The translations under genes were made by a program, and so were the position numbers. Shown here one piece after another: positions 36,727 to 45,356 of a stretch of DNA of 64,000 nucleotides; position 1 is the first letter of the stretch; the number at the start of each line of letters is the position of its first letter. The DNA comes from Microbacterium sp. (GTDB lineage: Bacteria > Actinomycetota > Actinomycetes > Actinomycetales > Microbacteriaceae): positions 45,855 to 109,854 of the forward strand of contig QFPM01000013.1 of the NCBI GenBank assembly GCA_003248655.1, written 5' to 3'. The notes under the pieces are model-generated. The model was not told the DNA's origin. It searched no databases and saw only the letters and a program-made list of their open reading frames with translations.

Positions 36727-37608
36727 TCAGTCGAGGGGGGACACGTCGACCTGCACGCGCAGGGTCGACTTCTTCGCCTTCGTGTAGATGATGCCCTTCA
36801 CGGGCGAGACGTCGCCGTAGTCGCGGCCCCACGCGACCGTGACGTAGCGCTCGTTCGCCCACTGGTCGTTCGTCGGGTCGATCGCGAGCCACGCGTCCGT
36901 GCCAGGGAGCCACACCGCGATCCACGCGTGCGAGGCATCCGCGCCGACCACGCGCTCTTTGCCGGGCGGCGGCTGGGTCGCCAGGTATCCCGACACGTAG
37001 CGCGCGGCGACGCCGTGCGAGCGCAGGCAGGCGAGGGCGACGTGCGCGAAATCCTGGCAGACGCCCGCGCGCTTTCGCATCGCCTCCGCGACGGTGCTCG
37101 TCACGGTCGTCGCGGTCGAGTCGTAGGTGAAGTCGGCGTGGATGCGGTGCATCAGGTCGGTTGCGGCGTCGCCGATCGAGCGTCCGGGCGTGAGCGAGAC
37201 CGCGCCGTAGGCGGTCGCCGCGGCGACGTGGCGCGCCCGCGCCGACTCGAGCGCGAACTCCGTCGCGCGCCACGTGCCGGGAAGCTCCGGATGGGCCAGG
37301 GGCCGGGCGAGCTCCCACGGCTGGGCGAGGGCCGCGTCGTCGTAGGCCGGCATCCGCACGCTCACTTCGCTGCGCGACTCGATCGTGAGCGCCTCGTGCG
37401 GGTCGGTGAGGTGGAAGTACGTCGCCGAGTTGCCGAAGTAGTCGCGGTCTGGCGCGATGTCGCCCGGCACGGGGTCGACCGTGACCTGGGATGCCGACAC
37501 GTCCTGCCACGGCAGATTCCGCGGCACGAGGTGGAAGAGCCCGACACTGTCCTGCACGGGCTTCGCGTAGGTGTAGGCGGTGCGGTGCCAGACGGCGTAG
37601 CGCTTCAT
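36727..37608 (-). CDS. Transglutaminase-like protein (small)
   Basis: 293 residues from ATG 37608, which overlaps the stop of the ATP-grasp gene (ATGA). An N-terminal beta domain (YAVWHRTAYTYAKPVQDSVGLF-like opening) precedes a transglutaminase/cysteine-protease core with triad C184 (AGVCQDFAH), H228 (ASHAWIAVW) and D244 (LAIDPTND). No signal peptide. This is the normal partner of alpha-E and circularly permuted ATP-grasp proteins. It may act as a peptidase or amide-forming enzyme on a peptide made or modified by its neighbours. Confidence 0.92.
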   Translation of the reverse strand: MKRYAVWHRTAYTYAKPVQDSVGLFHLVPRNLPWQDVSASQVTVDPVPGDIAPDRDYFGNSATYFHLTDPHEALTIESRSEVSVRMPAYDDAALAQPWELARPLAHPELPGTWRATEFALESARARHVAAATAYGAVSLTPGRSIGDAATDLMHRIHADFTYDSTATTVTSTVAEAMRKRAGVCQDFAHVALACLRSHGVAARYVSGYLATQPPPGKERVVGADASHAWIAVWLPGTDAWLAIDPTNDQWANERYVTVAWGRDYGDVSPVKGIIYTKAKKSTLRVQVDVSPLD

Positions 37609-40115
37609 GCGCGCGCCTCCATGACCTCGTCGAGCGCGAGCTCGGAGAGTGCGACCGGCGGCGGACCGCTCTCGAAGTGCAGTTGCGTGATCGCGTCGGA
37701 GAGCTTCTCGAGCTGCGAGACGACGGATGCCGTGAACTCCCCGAGCCCCTCGCGACGGCCGGCGGTGGGTGCGGCGAGCGCCGAGACATCCGCCGACGTG
37801 ATCTCTCCCTCGAGGTGTTCGAGCAGGCGCTCCGCGCGCGAGGACCCGGTGGATGCCGGGAGCGCGGCGAGGTGCGCGCGCAGGCGCGTGACGGCGAACA
37901 GCAGCGACCGCGGGTTGTCGGGGTCGCGCACGAGGAGCTCGAGCACGTCGGCCGCGCGCATCGCCCCGCGGTAGCGGCGACGGTAGGTGACGACGCTCTC
38001 GGCGGCCAGCAGCAGAGCCCCGAGCACGTGCCGCTCCGAGCGCGGACCGTGCACCTGTACGCCCGCGACGGCAAGCAGGTGCGACAGCTGCAGCCCTCGC
38101 TCGAGGTAGCGTCCCGCCTTCATGACGTGCCAGCCGCCGTCGCGGATCATGTTCTCGGTGACGCCGTAGAGCGAGAGCATCGCGGCGAGCATGCGACCGG
38201 CGGACTCGGCCGTGCGGTGGGCGTGCGGGGCGCGCAGGAGCGCCTGCACGGCGCGGTCGATGTTCGAGAACACGCGCCAGGTGTCGCCCGACAGCTGGTC
38301 GCGGACGCCCTCCATCGCGTCGCGCAGCCGCGCGATGGAGTGGGCGGCGGAGCCGACGCGACCGGCATCCAACAGCAGCGAGCGGAACTCGGCCTCGGGG
38401 TCGCCCGACCCCTGCCCCGCGAGCATCCGGAGGGTGTCGAGGAGGACCATCGCGCTCTGGTCGGCGTCGGCGGGCGCCAGCTCGTCGAACTGCGCCTGGG
38501 TGCTGAGCAGGAGGCGCAGGAGGTCCTCGGTGCGCTCGGCGTAGCGGCCCGACCAGAACATGTCGGCCATCGCGCGCGGGGCGAGCTCGGGGACCGTCCG
38601 CTGCAGCGGGAGCGGCGCGATCTCGGCGAGGTTCTGATCGGGGTCGGATGCCGCGGCCTTGAGGATCCAGACATCCTTCGTCCGCGGCGCGGCGCCCGGA
38701 TGCCGGCGCATCGTCGCAAGCCCTCCCGCGAGCGGGCGATAGGTCGAGCCGTACCGCAGCGCGAAGGCGCGGAAGGTCATCGGCAGGGCGTCGAGTCGGG
38801 CATCCGGCGTCCACGCGGGCGTCTGCGACAGGGGCAGCAACTCCTGGCCGACGTACCGGTGCGGCTCGGCCTCGATGCGGGCGACGATCTCGGCGGGCGC
38901 GAGCTCCGCGAGCGCCTTGCGCGGCGCGTCGATCGCGCGGACGATGAGCCCGGGGTCGCCCGCCGCGATGCGGGTGAGGACGAACGCGCGGTCGTCGGGG
39001 TTGCCGCACCACAGCGTCGGGACGGAGGGGATGCGCAACTGTTCGCCGAGCAGCCGCTCGCAGACAGCGGGCAGGAACGGCAGAAGCCCCGGGTTCTCGA
39101 GCACGCCCGCGCCGAGCCCGTTCACGACGCGGACGTTCCCGCGGCGCACGGCCTCGGTGAGCCCGGCGACGCCGAGGCGGGAGTCGCCGCGCATCTCGAG
39201 GGGGTCGCAGAAGTCGGCATCGACGCGGCGGACGATGACGTCGATGCGCTCGGTCGGCGTGCGCTTGGGCCACCCTGCGGGCTTCATCCACACGGCGCCG
39301 CCCCGGACGACGACGTCGCTGCCCTGTACGAGTGGGAAGCCCAGCGCGCTCGCGAGGAACGCCTGGTCGAACGCGGTCTCGCTGAGCGTTCCGGGCGAGA
39401 GGATGACGACCCGCGGGTCGGACACATCGGCGGGAGCGGCCGACAGGAACGCCGCCCGCAGCGCCGAGAAGTACGGGTCCATGCGGTGCAGGCTGCTCTC
39501 CTGATACAGCTCCGGGAGCACCTGGGAGAGCACGCGTCGGTTCTCGGCGGCGAAGCCGAGCCCCGACGGCGCCTGCACGCGGTCGGCGAGCACGTGCCAC
39601 GTGCCCTCGGCGTCGCGACCGAGGTCGGTCGCCGACAGCAGCAGTGGATGCGGGTCGAACGCGCTCGGCCGCGCGAGCGGACGGAGGAAGCCGGCGTGGC
39701 CGACGACGACCGCGGCGGGCAGGATGCCCTCGCGCAGCAGCTCCTGCGGGCCGTAGACGTCGGCGAGGATCGCGTTGAGAAGCTCGGCGCGCTGCGCGAG
39801 ACCCACCTCGAGCCGCGACCACGCGCCCGCGTCGACGACGAGAGGCATGGGGTCGAGCTGCCACGGCACCGCCCCGATGCCCGGGCGCAGGTATGAGACG
39901 CCGTCATCCGCGAGGAAACGCGTGATCTCGCCGTCGACGCGGTCGAGCTCGCCCGAGGTCAGCGCGAGCGCCTGCGACGCGAGCGCCTTCCATCCGGGGC
40001 GCAGGCCTCCGTCGGTGTCGACGACCTCGTCGAAGCGCGCGGGGCCCTCTCCGGACACGCCGAGCAGCAGCGTCGGCTGCGACACTGCGGCGGCGTAGTC
40101 ACGAAGCACACTCAC
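37605..40115 (-). CDS. Fused circularly permuted ATP-grasp and alpha-E protein
   Basis: 836 residues from GTG 40115. Residues about 60-480 are a circularly permuted ATP-grasp ligase-like domain (DDGVSYLRPGIGAVPWQLDPMP, LYQESSLHRMDPYF, VVILSPGTLSETAFDQAFLA, VRVVNGLGAGVLENPGLLPFLP). About 510-815 is an alpha-E helical domain (MADMFWSGRYAERTEDLLRLLL onward). In many bacteria these are two separate genes; here they are one protein. ATP-grasp members form amide or peptide bonds via acyl phosphates. It is translationally coupled to transglutaminase genes on both sides (GTGA and ATGA overlaps). Confidence 0.92.
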   Translation of the reverse strand: MSVLRDYAAAVSQPTLLLGVSGEGPARFDEVVDTDGGLRPGWKALASQALALTSGELDRVDGEITRFLADDGVSYLRPGIGAVPWQLDPMPLVVDAGAWSRLEVGLAQRAELLNAILADVYGPQELLREGILPAAVVVGHAGFLRPLARPSAFDPHPLLLSATDLGRDAEGTWHVLADRVQAPSGLGFAAENRRVLSQVLPELYQESSLHRMDPYFSALRAAFLSAAPADVSDPRVVILSPGTLSETAFDQAFLASALGFPLVQGSDVVVRGGAVWMKPAGWPKRTPTERIDVIVRRVDADFCDPLEMRGDSRLGVAGLTEAVRRGNVRVVNGLGAGVLENPGLLPFLPAVCERLLGEQLRIPSVPTLWCGNPDDRAFVLTRIAAGDPGLIVRAIDAPRKALAELAPAEIVARIEAEPHRYVGQELLPLSQTPAWTPDARLDALPMTFRAFALRYGSTYRPLAGGLATMRRHPGAAPRTKDVWILKAAASDPDQNLAEIAPLPLQRTVPELAPRAMADMFWSGRYAERTEDLLRLLLSTQAQFDELAPADADQSAMVLLDTLRMLAGQGSGDPEAEFRSLLLDAGRVGSAAHSIARLRDAMEGVRDQLSGDTWRVFSNIDRAVQALLRAPHAHRTAESAGRMLAAMLSLYGVTENMIRDGGWHVMKAGRYLERGLQLSHLLAVAGVQVHGPRSERHVLGALLLAAESVVTYRRRYRGAMRAADVLELLVRDPDNPRSLLFAVTRLRAHLAALPASTGSSRAERLLEHLEGEITSADVSALAAPTAGRREGLGEFTASVVSQLEKLSDAITQLHFESGPPPVALSELALDEVMEARA

Positions 40116-43100
40116 GCCGGGGGCACCCTCCGAAGATCCAGGGTGCGGGGGTAGTCGGGTGTCGCCGCCCGCGCCCCCGCCTCACGCGCTGCAGCCACGT
40201 CGAACTTACCGGGTGTGTGACCCCTCGGCTCGAATCTGCCCGATCTGCGCGCCTCGGCCTCGTTCGCATTGATCGGCGGATGCTCGTAGGCGCGGCCGCC
40301 GGGATGGACGACATGGTAGGTCGCGCCGCCGAGGCTCGCGGAGGCCCCGGCATCCACCACCTCGAACGCGAGGGGCGCGTGCACCTCGATCGACGGGTGC
40401 AGGGCCGACCACGGCTGCCACGCGCGATAGCGCACCCCGGCGTAGTACTCGCCGGGGATGCCGGTGGGCGTGAGCGGCACCGCGACGCCGTTGCACGTGA
40501 CGAGGTGGCGCGCGGGATCGATGCCCGCGGCGGTCACCTGGATGCGCTCGACCGACGAGTCGACGTAGCGCGACGTTCCGCCGCCCGTCGCCTCTTCGCC
40601 GAGCACGTGCCACGGCTCGATCGCCTGGTGCAGCTCGAGCCGGATCGGTCGGGCTGCGTCGCCCAGGCGCGTGAGCCCGATGCGCGGGAAGCGGAACTCG
40701 ACGAACGGCTCGAGCCACGTGTCTTCGAACGGGATGCCGTGGGCGCGGATGTCGGCGAGCACGTCGCGGATGTCGCGGCGCGCGCCCTGCGGCAGCAGGA
40801 AGTCGTCGTGCAGCGCCGTGCCCCACCGCACGAGGGGCGCGGCGAGCGGGCGCTCCCAGAACATCGCGACGAGGGCGCGCACGAGCAGCGCCTGCACGAG
40901 CGCGAGCTGCGGATGCGGCGGCATCTCGAATCCGCGCAGCTCGAGAAGTCCCAGGCGTCCGCGCGACGAGTCGGGGCTGTAGAGCTTGTCGATGCAGAAC
41001 TCGGCGCGGTGCGTGTTGCCGGTGAGGTCGGTCAGCAGGTGCCGCAGCGCGCGATCGACGAGCCACGGCCGGGGCTCGGGGGTCTCGGCCTGCAGGCGCC
41101 GGAGCTCCTGCAGCGCGATCTCCATCTCGTACACCGCTTCGGGGCGGCCCTCGTCGAAGCGCGGCGCCTGGCTCGTCGGCCCGATGAAGCGGCCCGAGAA
41201 GAGGTACGACAGCGACGGATGCCGCTGCCAGTACGTCACGAGGCTCGCGAGCAGATCGGGCCGGCGCAGCAGGGGCGAGTCGACCGGCTGCGTGCCGCCG
41301 AGCGTGATGTGGTTGCCGCCGCCGGTGCCGGTGTGCGTGCCGTCGAGGTCGAACTTCTCGGTCGACAGGCGGGCCTGCCGCGCCTGCTCGTACAGCTCGA
41401 AGGTGAGGGCGCGCTGCTCGTCCCAGCTCGCCGTGGGCTGCACGTTGACCTCGATGACGCCGGGGTCGGGCGTGACGCTCAGCTGCTGCAGCCGGGGGTC
41501 GGGCGGCGGCGGGTAGCCCTCGAGCACGATCGCCGTGTCGGTGTCGACGGCGGCCCGCTCGATCGCGTGCAACACGGCGGCGAAGTCGTCGAGCATCGCG
41601 ATCGGGGGGAGGAAGACGTGCACGTGGCCGTCGCGCGCTTCGACGGCGAGGGCCGTCGTGGGCTCTTCGGCGGGGTCGACGACCTCGATCGCGGGGATGC
41701 CGGGGTGCAGCGGCGCGGTCGCTTCCAGGTAGCTGGGCTCGCCCTCCCACGCGGGATCGTGCCACGACACGGCATCGAGCGGCAGGCGCAGCCCCACGGC
41801 GCTCGTTCCGGGGACGAGAACGAGCCGCCCCCGGCGGAAGCGCCACGCGGGTGAGGCCCAGCGCTCGCCCGTGACGAGAGGCAGCACCCACCCGGCGGGG
41901 TCTGTGACCTCGGCATCCAGCGCGGCGGCATCGACGGCGGCGTCGCCCTCGGGGGTCGCGGGCGGGTCGCCATCGGGCAGGCGGAGCTCGGCCGCGAGGG
42001 CGGCGAGCGGATCTTCGTACGCGGGCAGCAGCTGCTCGGCGGGCAGCCCGAGCACCTCGGTGAGCCGCCGGGCGAGGACTTCCGCGCTCGCGCGGGCTTC
42101 GGCGCCCGATGCCGGGGACTCGGCCCACGGGTCGGCGAACAGATCGCCGCGGTTCCACAGCGGCTCGCCGTCGGCACGCCAGTGCAGCGCGATGTTCCAG
42201 CGGGGGAGCGGCTCGCCCGGGTACCACTTCCCCTGGCCGCGGTGGACGATGCCGCCGAGGGCATATATCTCGCGCAGCCGCGCTGCCAGGTCGTTCGCGC
42301 GCTCGCGTTTCTGCGGTCCGTCGGCATCCGTGTTCCACTCGGCGGCGGTCGCGTCGTCGAGAGCGACGAAGGTCGGCTCGCCGCCGAGAGTGAGGCGCAC
42401 GTCGGCTCGGCGCAACCGCTCGTCGACCGCCTCGCCGAGCGCGTCGATCCGCTGCCACTGCTCGTCGGTGAACGGCCGGGTCGTCCGCGGATCCTCGTGG
42501 ATGCGGCGCACTTCGTTGTGGAAGGCGAACTCGACCTCGACCGGCTCGGTCGCGCCCGAGATCGGCGCCGCCGACGAGGGGTCGGGCGTCGCGGAGAGGG
42601 GAATGTGACCCTCGCCCGCGAACAGGGCGCTCGTGGCATCCAGCCCGATCCATCCCGCGCCGGGCACGTACACCTCGGCCCAGGCGTGCAGGTCCGTGAA
42701 GTCGGCCTCGGGGCCGCTCGGCCCGTCGAGCGACTTCTGGTCGGCCGTCAGTTGGATGAGGTAGCCCGACACGAACCGCGCCGCGAGGCCGTACTGGCGC
42801 AACAGGCTCACGAGCAGCCACGCGCTGTCGCGGCACGATCCGATCGCGCTTGCGAGGGTGTGGTCGGGGGTCTGCACGCCCGGCTCCATGCGCACGCTGT
42901 AGGCGACCGCGCCGTTGACGGCTCGGTTGACGGCGGCGAGGAACAGCACCGTCGGCATCCCGTCGTCGGGGATGTCGACGAGGCCGTCGCGCCAGGCCGA
43001 TGCCGCGGCGCTGTCGGGCACCGGGCGCAGGTACGGTGCGAGGTCGGCGGCGAGCGAGGGTTCGTACGTGAACGGGAAGCGCTCGGCATACTCCTCGATG

Positions 43101-43381
43101 AAGAAGTCGAGCGGGTTGATCACCATCATGTCGGCGACGAGGCCGACCGTGATCTCGAGGTGATCGACGCGCTCGGGGAAGACCACGCGCGCCATCCAGT
43201 TGCCGAACGGGTCCTGCTGCCAGTTGAGGAAGTGGTTCGCAGGCTTGATGTCGAGCGAGTACGCCTCGATGGGCGTGCGGGCGTGCGGGGCGGGGCGCAG
43301 GCGGATGACGTGCGGCGCGACCGAGACCGGGCGAGCGAAGCGATAGCCGGTGTAATGCTCGAGCGCGACCTTGATCGACAT
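40112..43381 (-). CDS. Large transglutaminase-like protein with DUF2126 C-terminal domain
   Basis: 1089 residues from ATG 43381. The N-terminal third repeats the architecture of the small partner: a beta domain, then a transglutaminase core with C183 (GSCRDSAWLL), H232 (DLHAWAEVYVP) and D248. The rest is the DUF2126 region (ANDLAARLREIYALGGIVHRG, GGGNHITLGG, LRHLLTDLTGNTHRAEFCIDK, FRFPRIGLTRLGD). The region has glutamine-synthetase-like features in published domain analyses as I recall them. It heads the operon. Possibly ligates and trims a peptide; no substrate is known. Confidence 0.92.
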   Translation of the reverse strand: MSIKVALEHYTGYRFARPVSVAPHVIRLRPAPHARTPIEAYSLDIKPANHFLNWQQDPFGNWMARVVFPERVDHLEITVGLVADMMVINPLDFFIEEYAERFPFTYEPSLAADLAPYLRPVPDSAAASAWRDGLVDIPDDGMPTVLFLAAVNRAVNGAVAYSVRMEPGVQTPDHTLASAIGSCRDSAWLLVSLLRQYGLAARFVSGYLIQLTADQKSLDGPSGPEADFTDLHAWAEVYVPGAGWIGLDATSALFAGEGHIPLSATPDPSSAAPISGATEPVEVEFAFHNEVRRIHEDPRTTRPFTDEQWQRIDALGEAVDERLRRADVRLTLGGEPTFVALDDATAAEWNTDADGPQKRERANDLAARLREIYALGGIVHRGQGKWYPGEPLPRWNIALHWRADGEPLWNRGDLFADPWAESPASGAEARASAEVLARRLTEVLGLPAEQLLPAYEDPLAALAAELRLPDGDPPATPEGDAAVDAAALDAEVTDPAGWVLPLVTGERWASPAWRFRRGRLVLVPGTSAVGLRLPLDAVSWHDPAWEGEPSYLEATAPLHPGIPAIEVVDPAEEPTTALAVEARDGHVHVFLPPIAMLDDFAAVLHAIERAAVDTDTAIVLEGYPPPPDPRLQQLSVTPDPGVIEVNVQPTASWDEQRALTFELYEQARQARLSTEKFDLDGTHTGTGGGNHITLGGTQPVDSPLLRRPDLLASLVTYWQRHPSLSYLFSGRFIGPTSQAPRFDEGRPEAVYEMEIALQELRRLQAETPEPRPWLVDRALRHLLTDLTGNTHRAEFCIDKLYSPDSSRGRLGLLELRGFEMPPHPQLALVQALLVRALVAMFWERPLAAPLVRWGTALHDDFLLPQGARRDIRDVLADIRAHGIPFEDTWLEPFVEFRFPRIGLTRLGDAARPIRLELHQAIEPWHVLGEEATGGGTSRYVDSSVERIQVTAAGIDPARHLVTCNGVAVPLTPTGIPGEYYAGVRYRAWQPWSALHPSIEVHAPLAFEVVDAGASASLGGATYHVVHPGGRAYEHPPINANEAEARRSGRFEPRGHTPGKFDVAAAREAGARAATPDYPRTLDLRRVPPA

Positions 43382-43461
43382 GCGTTCAGCATTCCTTATC
43401 GCTGTTGCGGGGGTATTTCGGCGCACCGGCGAGGGCGCGACCGGCGCACTACAGTGGTGCG

Positions 43462-43962
43462 GTGCCCGAGTTCACCGTCCGCCCCGCCCGCACGTCTGAC
43501 GTGCGCGGCATCCTGGCCCTGCTCGATCCGTGGGTGCAGCGGCGGATTCTGCTCGGCAAAGACGTCGTCACCGTCTACGAGGCGGTGCAGCAGTTCGTCG
43601 TTGCCGAGAGCGAGGGTGAGCTCATCGGCTGTGGTGCGCTGCACGTCATGTGGGAAGACCTCGGCGAAATCCGCACCCTGATCGTCGCGGATGCCTGGCT
43701 GCACCACGGTGTCGGCGCCGCCATCGTCGCGCGCCTCGAAGAGGACGCGCGGGCGCTCGGGCTCTCCCGCCTGTTCTGCCTCACCTTCGAGGTCGACTTC
43801 TTCGCGCGTCGGGGCTTTGCGCCCATCGGCGAGCAGATCGTGGATGCCGACGTGTATTCGCAGCTGCTGCGCAGCCCCGACGAGGGCGTCGCGGAGTTCC
43901 TCGACCTCGCGCACGTCAAGCCGAACACCCTCGGCAACACCCGCATGCTCAAACAGCTCTGA
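43462..43962 (+). CDS. argA: Short-type amino-acid (glutamate) N-acetyltransferase
   Basis: 166 residues from GTG 43462. A single GNAT domain: FTVRPARTSDVRGILALLDP, GALHVMWEDLGEIRTLIVAD and HHGVGAAIVARLEEDARALG (acetyl-CoA loop), and the ArgA-like ending FARRGFAPIGEQ. This matches the stand-alone acetyltransferase used by actinobacteria for the first step of arginine synthesis, lacking the kinase-like domain of enterobacterial ArgA. It is divergent from the transglutaminase operon by 80 bases; a role in that system is possible but not needed. Confidence 0.85.
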   Translation: MPEFTVRPARTSDVRGILALLDPWVQRRILLGKDVVTVYEAVQQFVVAESEGELIGCGALHVMWEDLGEIRTLIVADAWLHHGVGAAIVARLEEDARALGLSRLFCLTFEVDFFARRGFAPIGEQIVDADVYSQLLRSPDEGVAEFLDLAHVKPNTLGNTRMLKQL

Positions 43963-43988
43963 CGGGCGGCCCGGCTTAGCCTGGGGGA

Positions 43989-44654
43989 GTGAGCAGCTCC
44001 ACCCGTCGCCGGCCGTCGCCGGCGGTGTACCGCAGGCGACGCCTCGTGCTCCTCCTCCTCGTGCTTCTTGTCATCGTCGGCGTCGTGCTTGCTGTGTGGC
44101 AGCCGTGGCGCGGTGCGGCGGCGCCCGGGCCGAGCCAGACTCCCACGGATGCCGTGAGCTCACCCGCGGCATCCGAGACACCGACCGACGTGCCGCCGCC
44201 GGCGGAGTCCTCCGCGGCGCCCGCGCCCTCGGCATCCGCCACCGAGCCCACCATCGCGACCTGCACCACCGCCGACCTCACGGTGCTTGCGGTGACCGAC
44301 AAGGAGTCGTACGGGTCGGGCGAGATCCCCCAGCTGTCGATGACGCTGTCGAACACGTCGGCCGAGCCCTGCGTCATCAACGTGGGCACCGCGACGCAGT
44401 CGTTCGTCATCACGAGCGGGTCGGATACGTGGTGGCGCTCGACCGACTGCCAGACCGAGTCGAGCGATCAGATCGTGCAGCTCGCGCCGGGCCAGACGGT
44501 GTCGAGCGTGACGCCGATCCCGTGGGACCGCACCCGCTCCTCGACCACGACGTGCGACGGTTCCCGGCCTGCGGCGCCGGCGGGCTACTTCCACCTGCAG
44601 GTCTCGATCGGCGGCATCCAGGGGGCCGACACGAGGATGTTCCGCTTGCGATGA
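43989..44654 (+). CDS. Membrane-anchored protein with Pro/Ser linker, function unknown
   Basis: 221 residues from GTG 43989 (GGGGGAG upstream). A basic start (RRRPSPAVYRRRR) and one hydrophobic helix (about 19-41) suggest an anchor with the C-terminus outside. A low-complexity Pro/Ser/Ala/Thr linker (about 46-90) precedes a beta-rich domain with four cysteines (CTTADLTVLAVTD, SAEPCVINVG, TDCQTESS, TTTCDGS). No named family is recognised; DUF4232-like secreted proteins are the nearest in style. Confidence 0.75.
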   Translation: MSSSTRRRPSPAVYRRRRLVLLLLVLLVIVGVVLAVWQPWRGAAAPGPSQTPTDAVSSPAASETPTDVPPPAESSAAPAPSASATEPTIATCTTADLTVLAVTDKESYGSGEIPQLSMTLSNTSAEPCVINVGTATQSFVITSGSDTWWRSTDCQTESSDQIVQLAPGQTVSSVTPIPWDRTRSSTTTCDGSRPAAPAGYFHLQVSIGGIQGADTRMFRLR

Positions 44655-44861
44655 GTGGGCGAGAAGCTGAGAGCGCGCTGTGTGAAATACGGGGCGCTGA
44701 GAGGATTCTCATGGGATTAGGGGCGTTCGGGGATGACTCTCCGGCCTCGGCCTGCGTAGCCTTATCACAGCTCCTGACGCGAGTCCCCGACACCCCAGCG
44801 TCGGACATCGACGCCGCTCCCCAGTGGCCTCGTATTTCGGACGTATCGCGCGGTGAGCTCT

Positions 44862-44907
44862 GGCCCTCTCGATCCCTTCAGTCCCCAATGAGGGGATCGA
44901 GAGGGCC
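44862..44907. other. Perfect 15-base hairpin in a 285-base gene gap
   Basis: GGCCCTCTCGATCCC (44862-44876) pairs perfectly with GGGATCGAGAGGGCC (44893-44907) around a 16-base loop. It lies 32 bases before the GTG at 44940. There is no T run. It could be an operator or leader hairpin for the next gene, or a lone member of the inverted-repeat families. The rest of 44655-44861 shows no gene or clear motif. Confidence 0.7.
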
Positions 44908-44939
44908 CCCCGCCTCCCCGGCCCTCGTAGGCTGGTGTC

Positions 44940-45341
44940 GTGGCAGCCAAGAGAAGCGCGAAGGAACCTCTCGAGTTCCGCAATCCGCAGCTCGCCGACG
45001 CGCTGCAGACGCAGGACATGGCAGCCCTTGCGTTCGCCCTGCGGCACGGACCGACCGTCGTCCCGCTCCTGCGCCCGGGGCAGCGCGATGATCCGCGCGA
45101 CAGTGGCGAGGTCTGGACCTACCGCGACCCGAACACGGGCGATGTCGCGTTGCTGCTGTTCAGCGATGCCGCCCACAAGCCGGCCGCGCTCCCACCCGCC
45201 GTCGCCTTGCAGTCGCCCGGATGGTTGCGGGCGTTCCTCAGCGTGCACGGCGACGAGATCACGACGGTCTTCTTCGACATCGCTGGCCCGCACCCGATGC
45301 AGGCATCGCCCGCCGACCTGATCGCCGCCCTCGACGCGTAG
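44940..45341 (+). CDS. Small SseB-like protein of unknown function
   Basis: 133 residues from GTG 44940. LADALQTQDMAALAFALRHG, VALLLFSDAAHKPAALPPAV and LQSPGWLRAFLSVHGDEITTVFFD resemble the SseB N-terminal domain found in small actinobacterial proteins. No membrane segment or catalytic motif. It is convergent with radA (15 bases between stops). Function unknown; the SseB resemblance is by eye. Confidence 0.72.
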   Translation: MAAKRSAKEPLEFRNPQLADALQTQDMAALAFALRHGPTVVPLLRPGQRDDPRDSGEVWTYRDPNTGDVALLLFSDAAHKPAALPPAVALQSPGWLRAFLSVHGDEITTVFFDIAGPHPMQASPADLIAALDA

Positions 45342-45356
45342 GCCCCGACGCATAGG

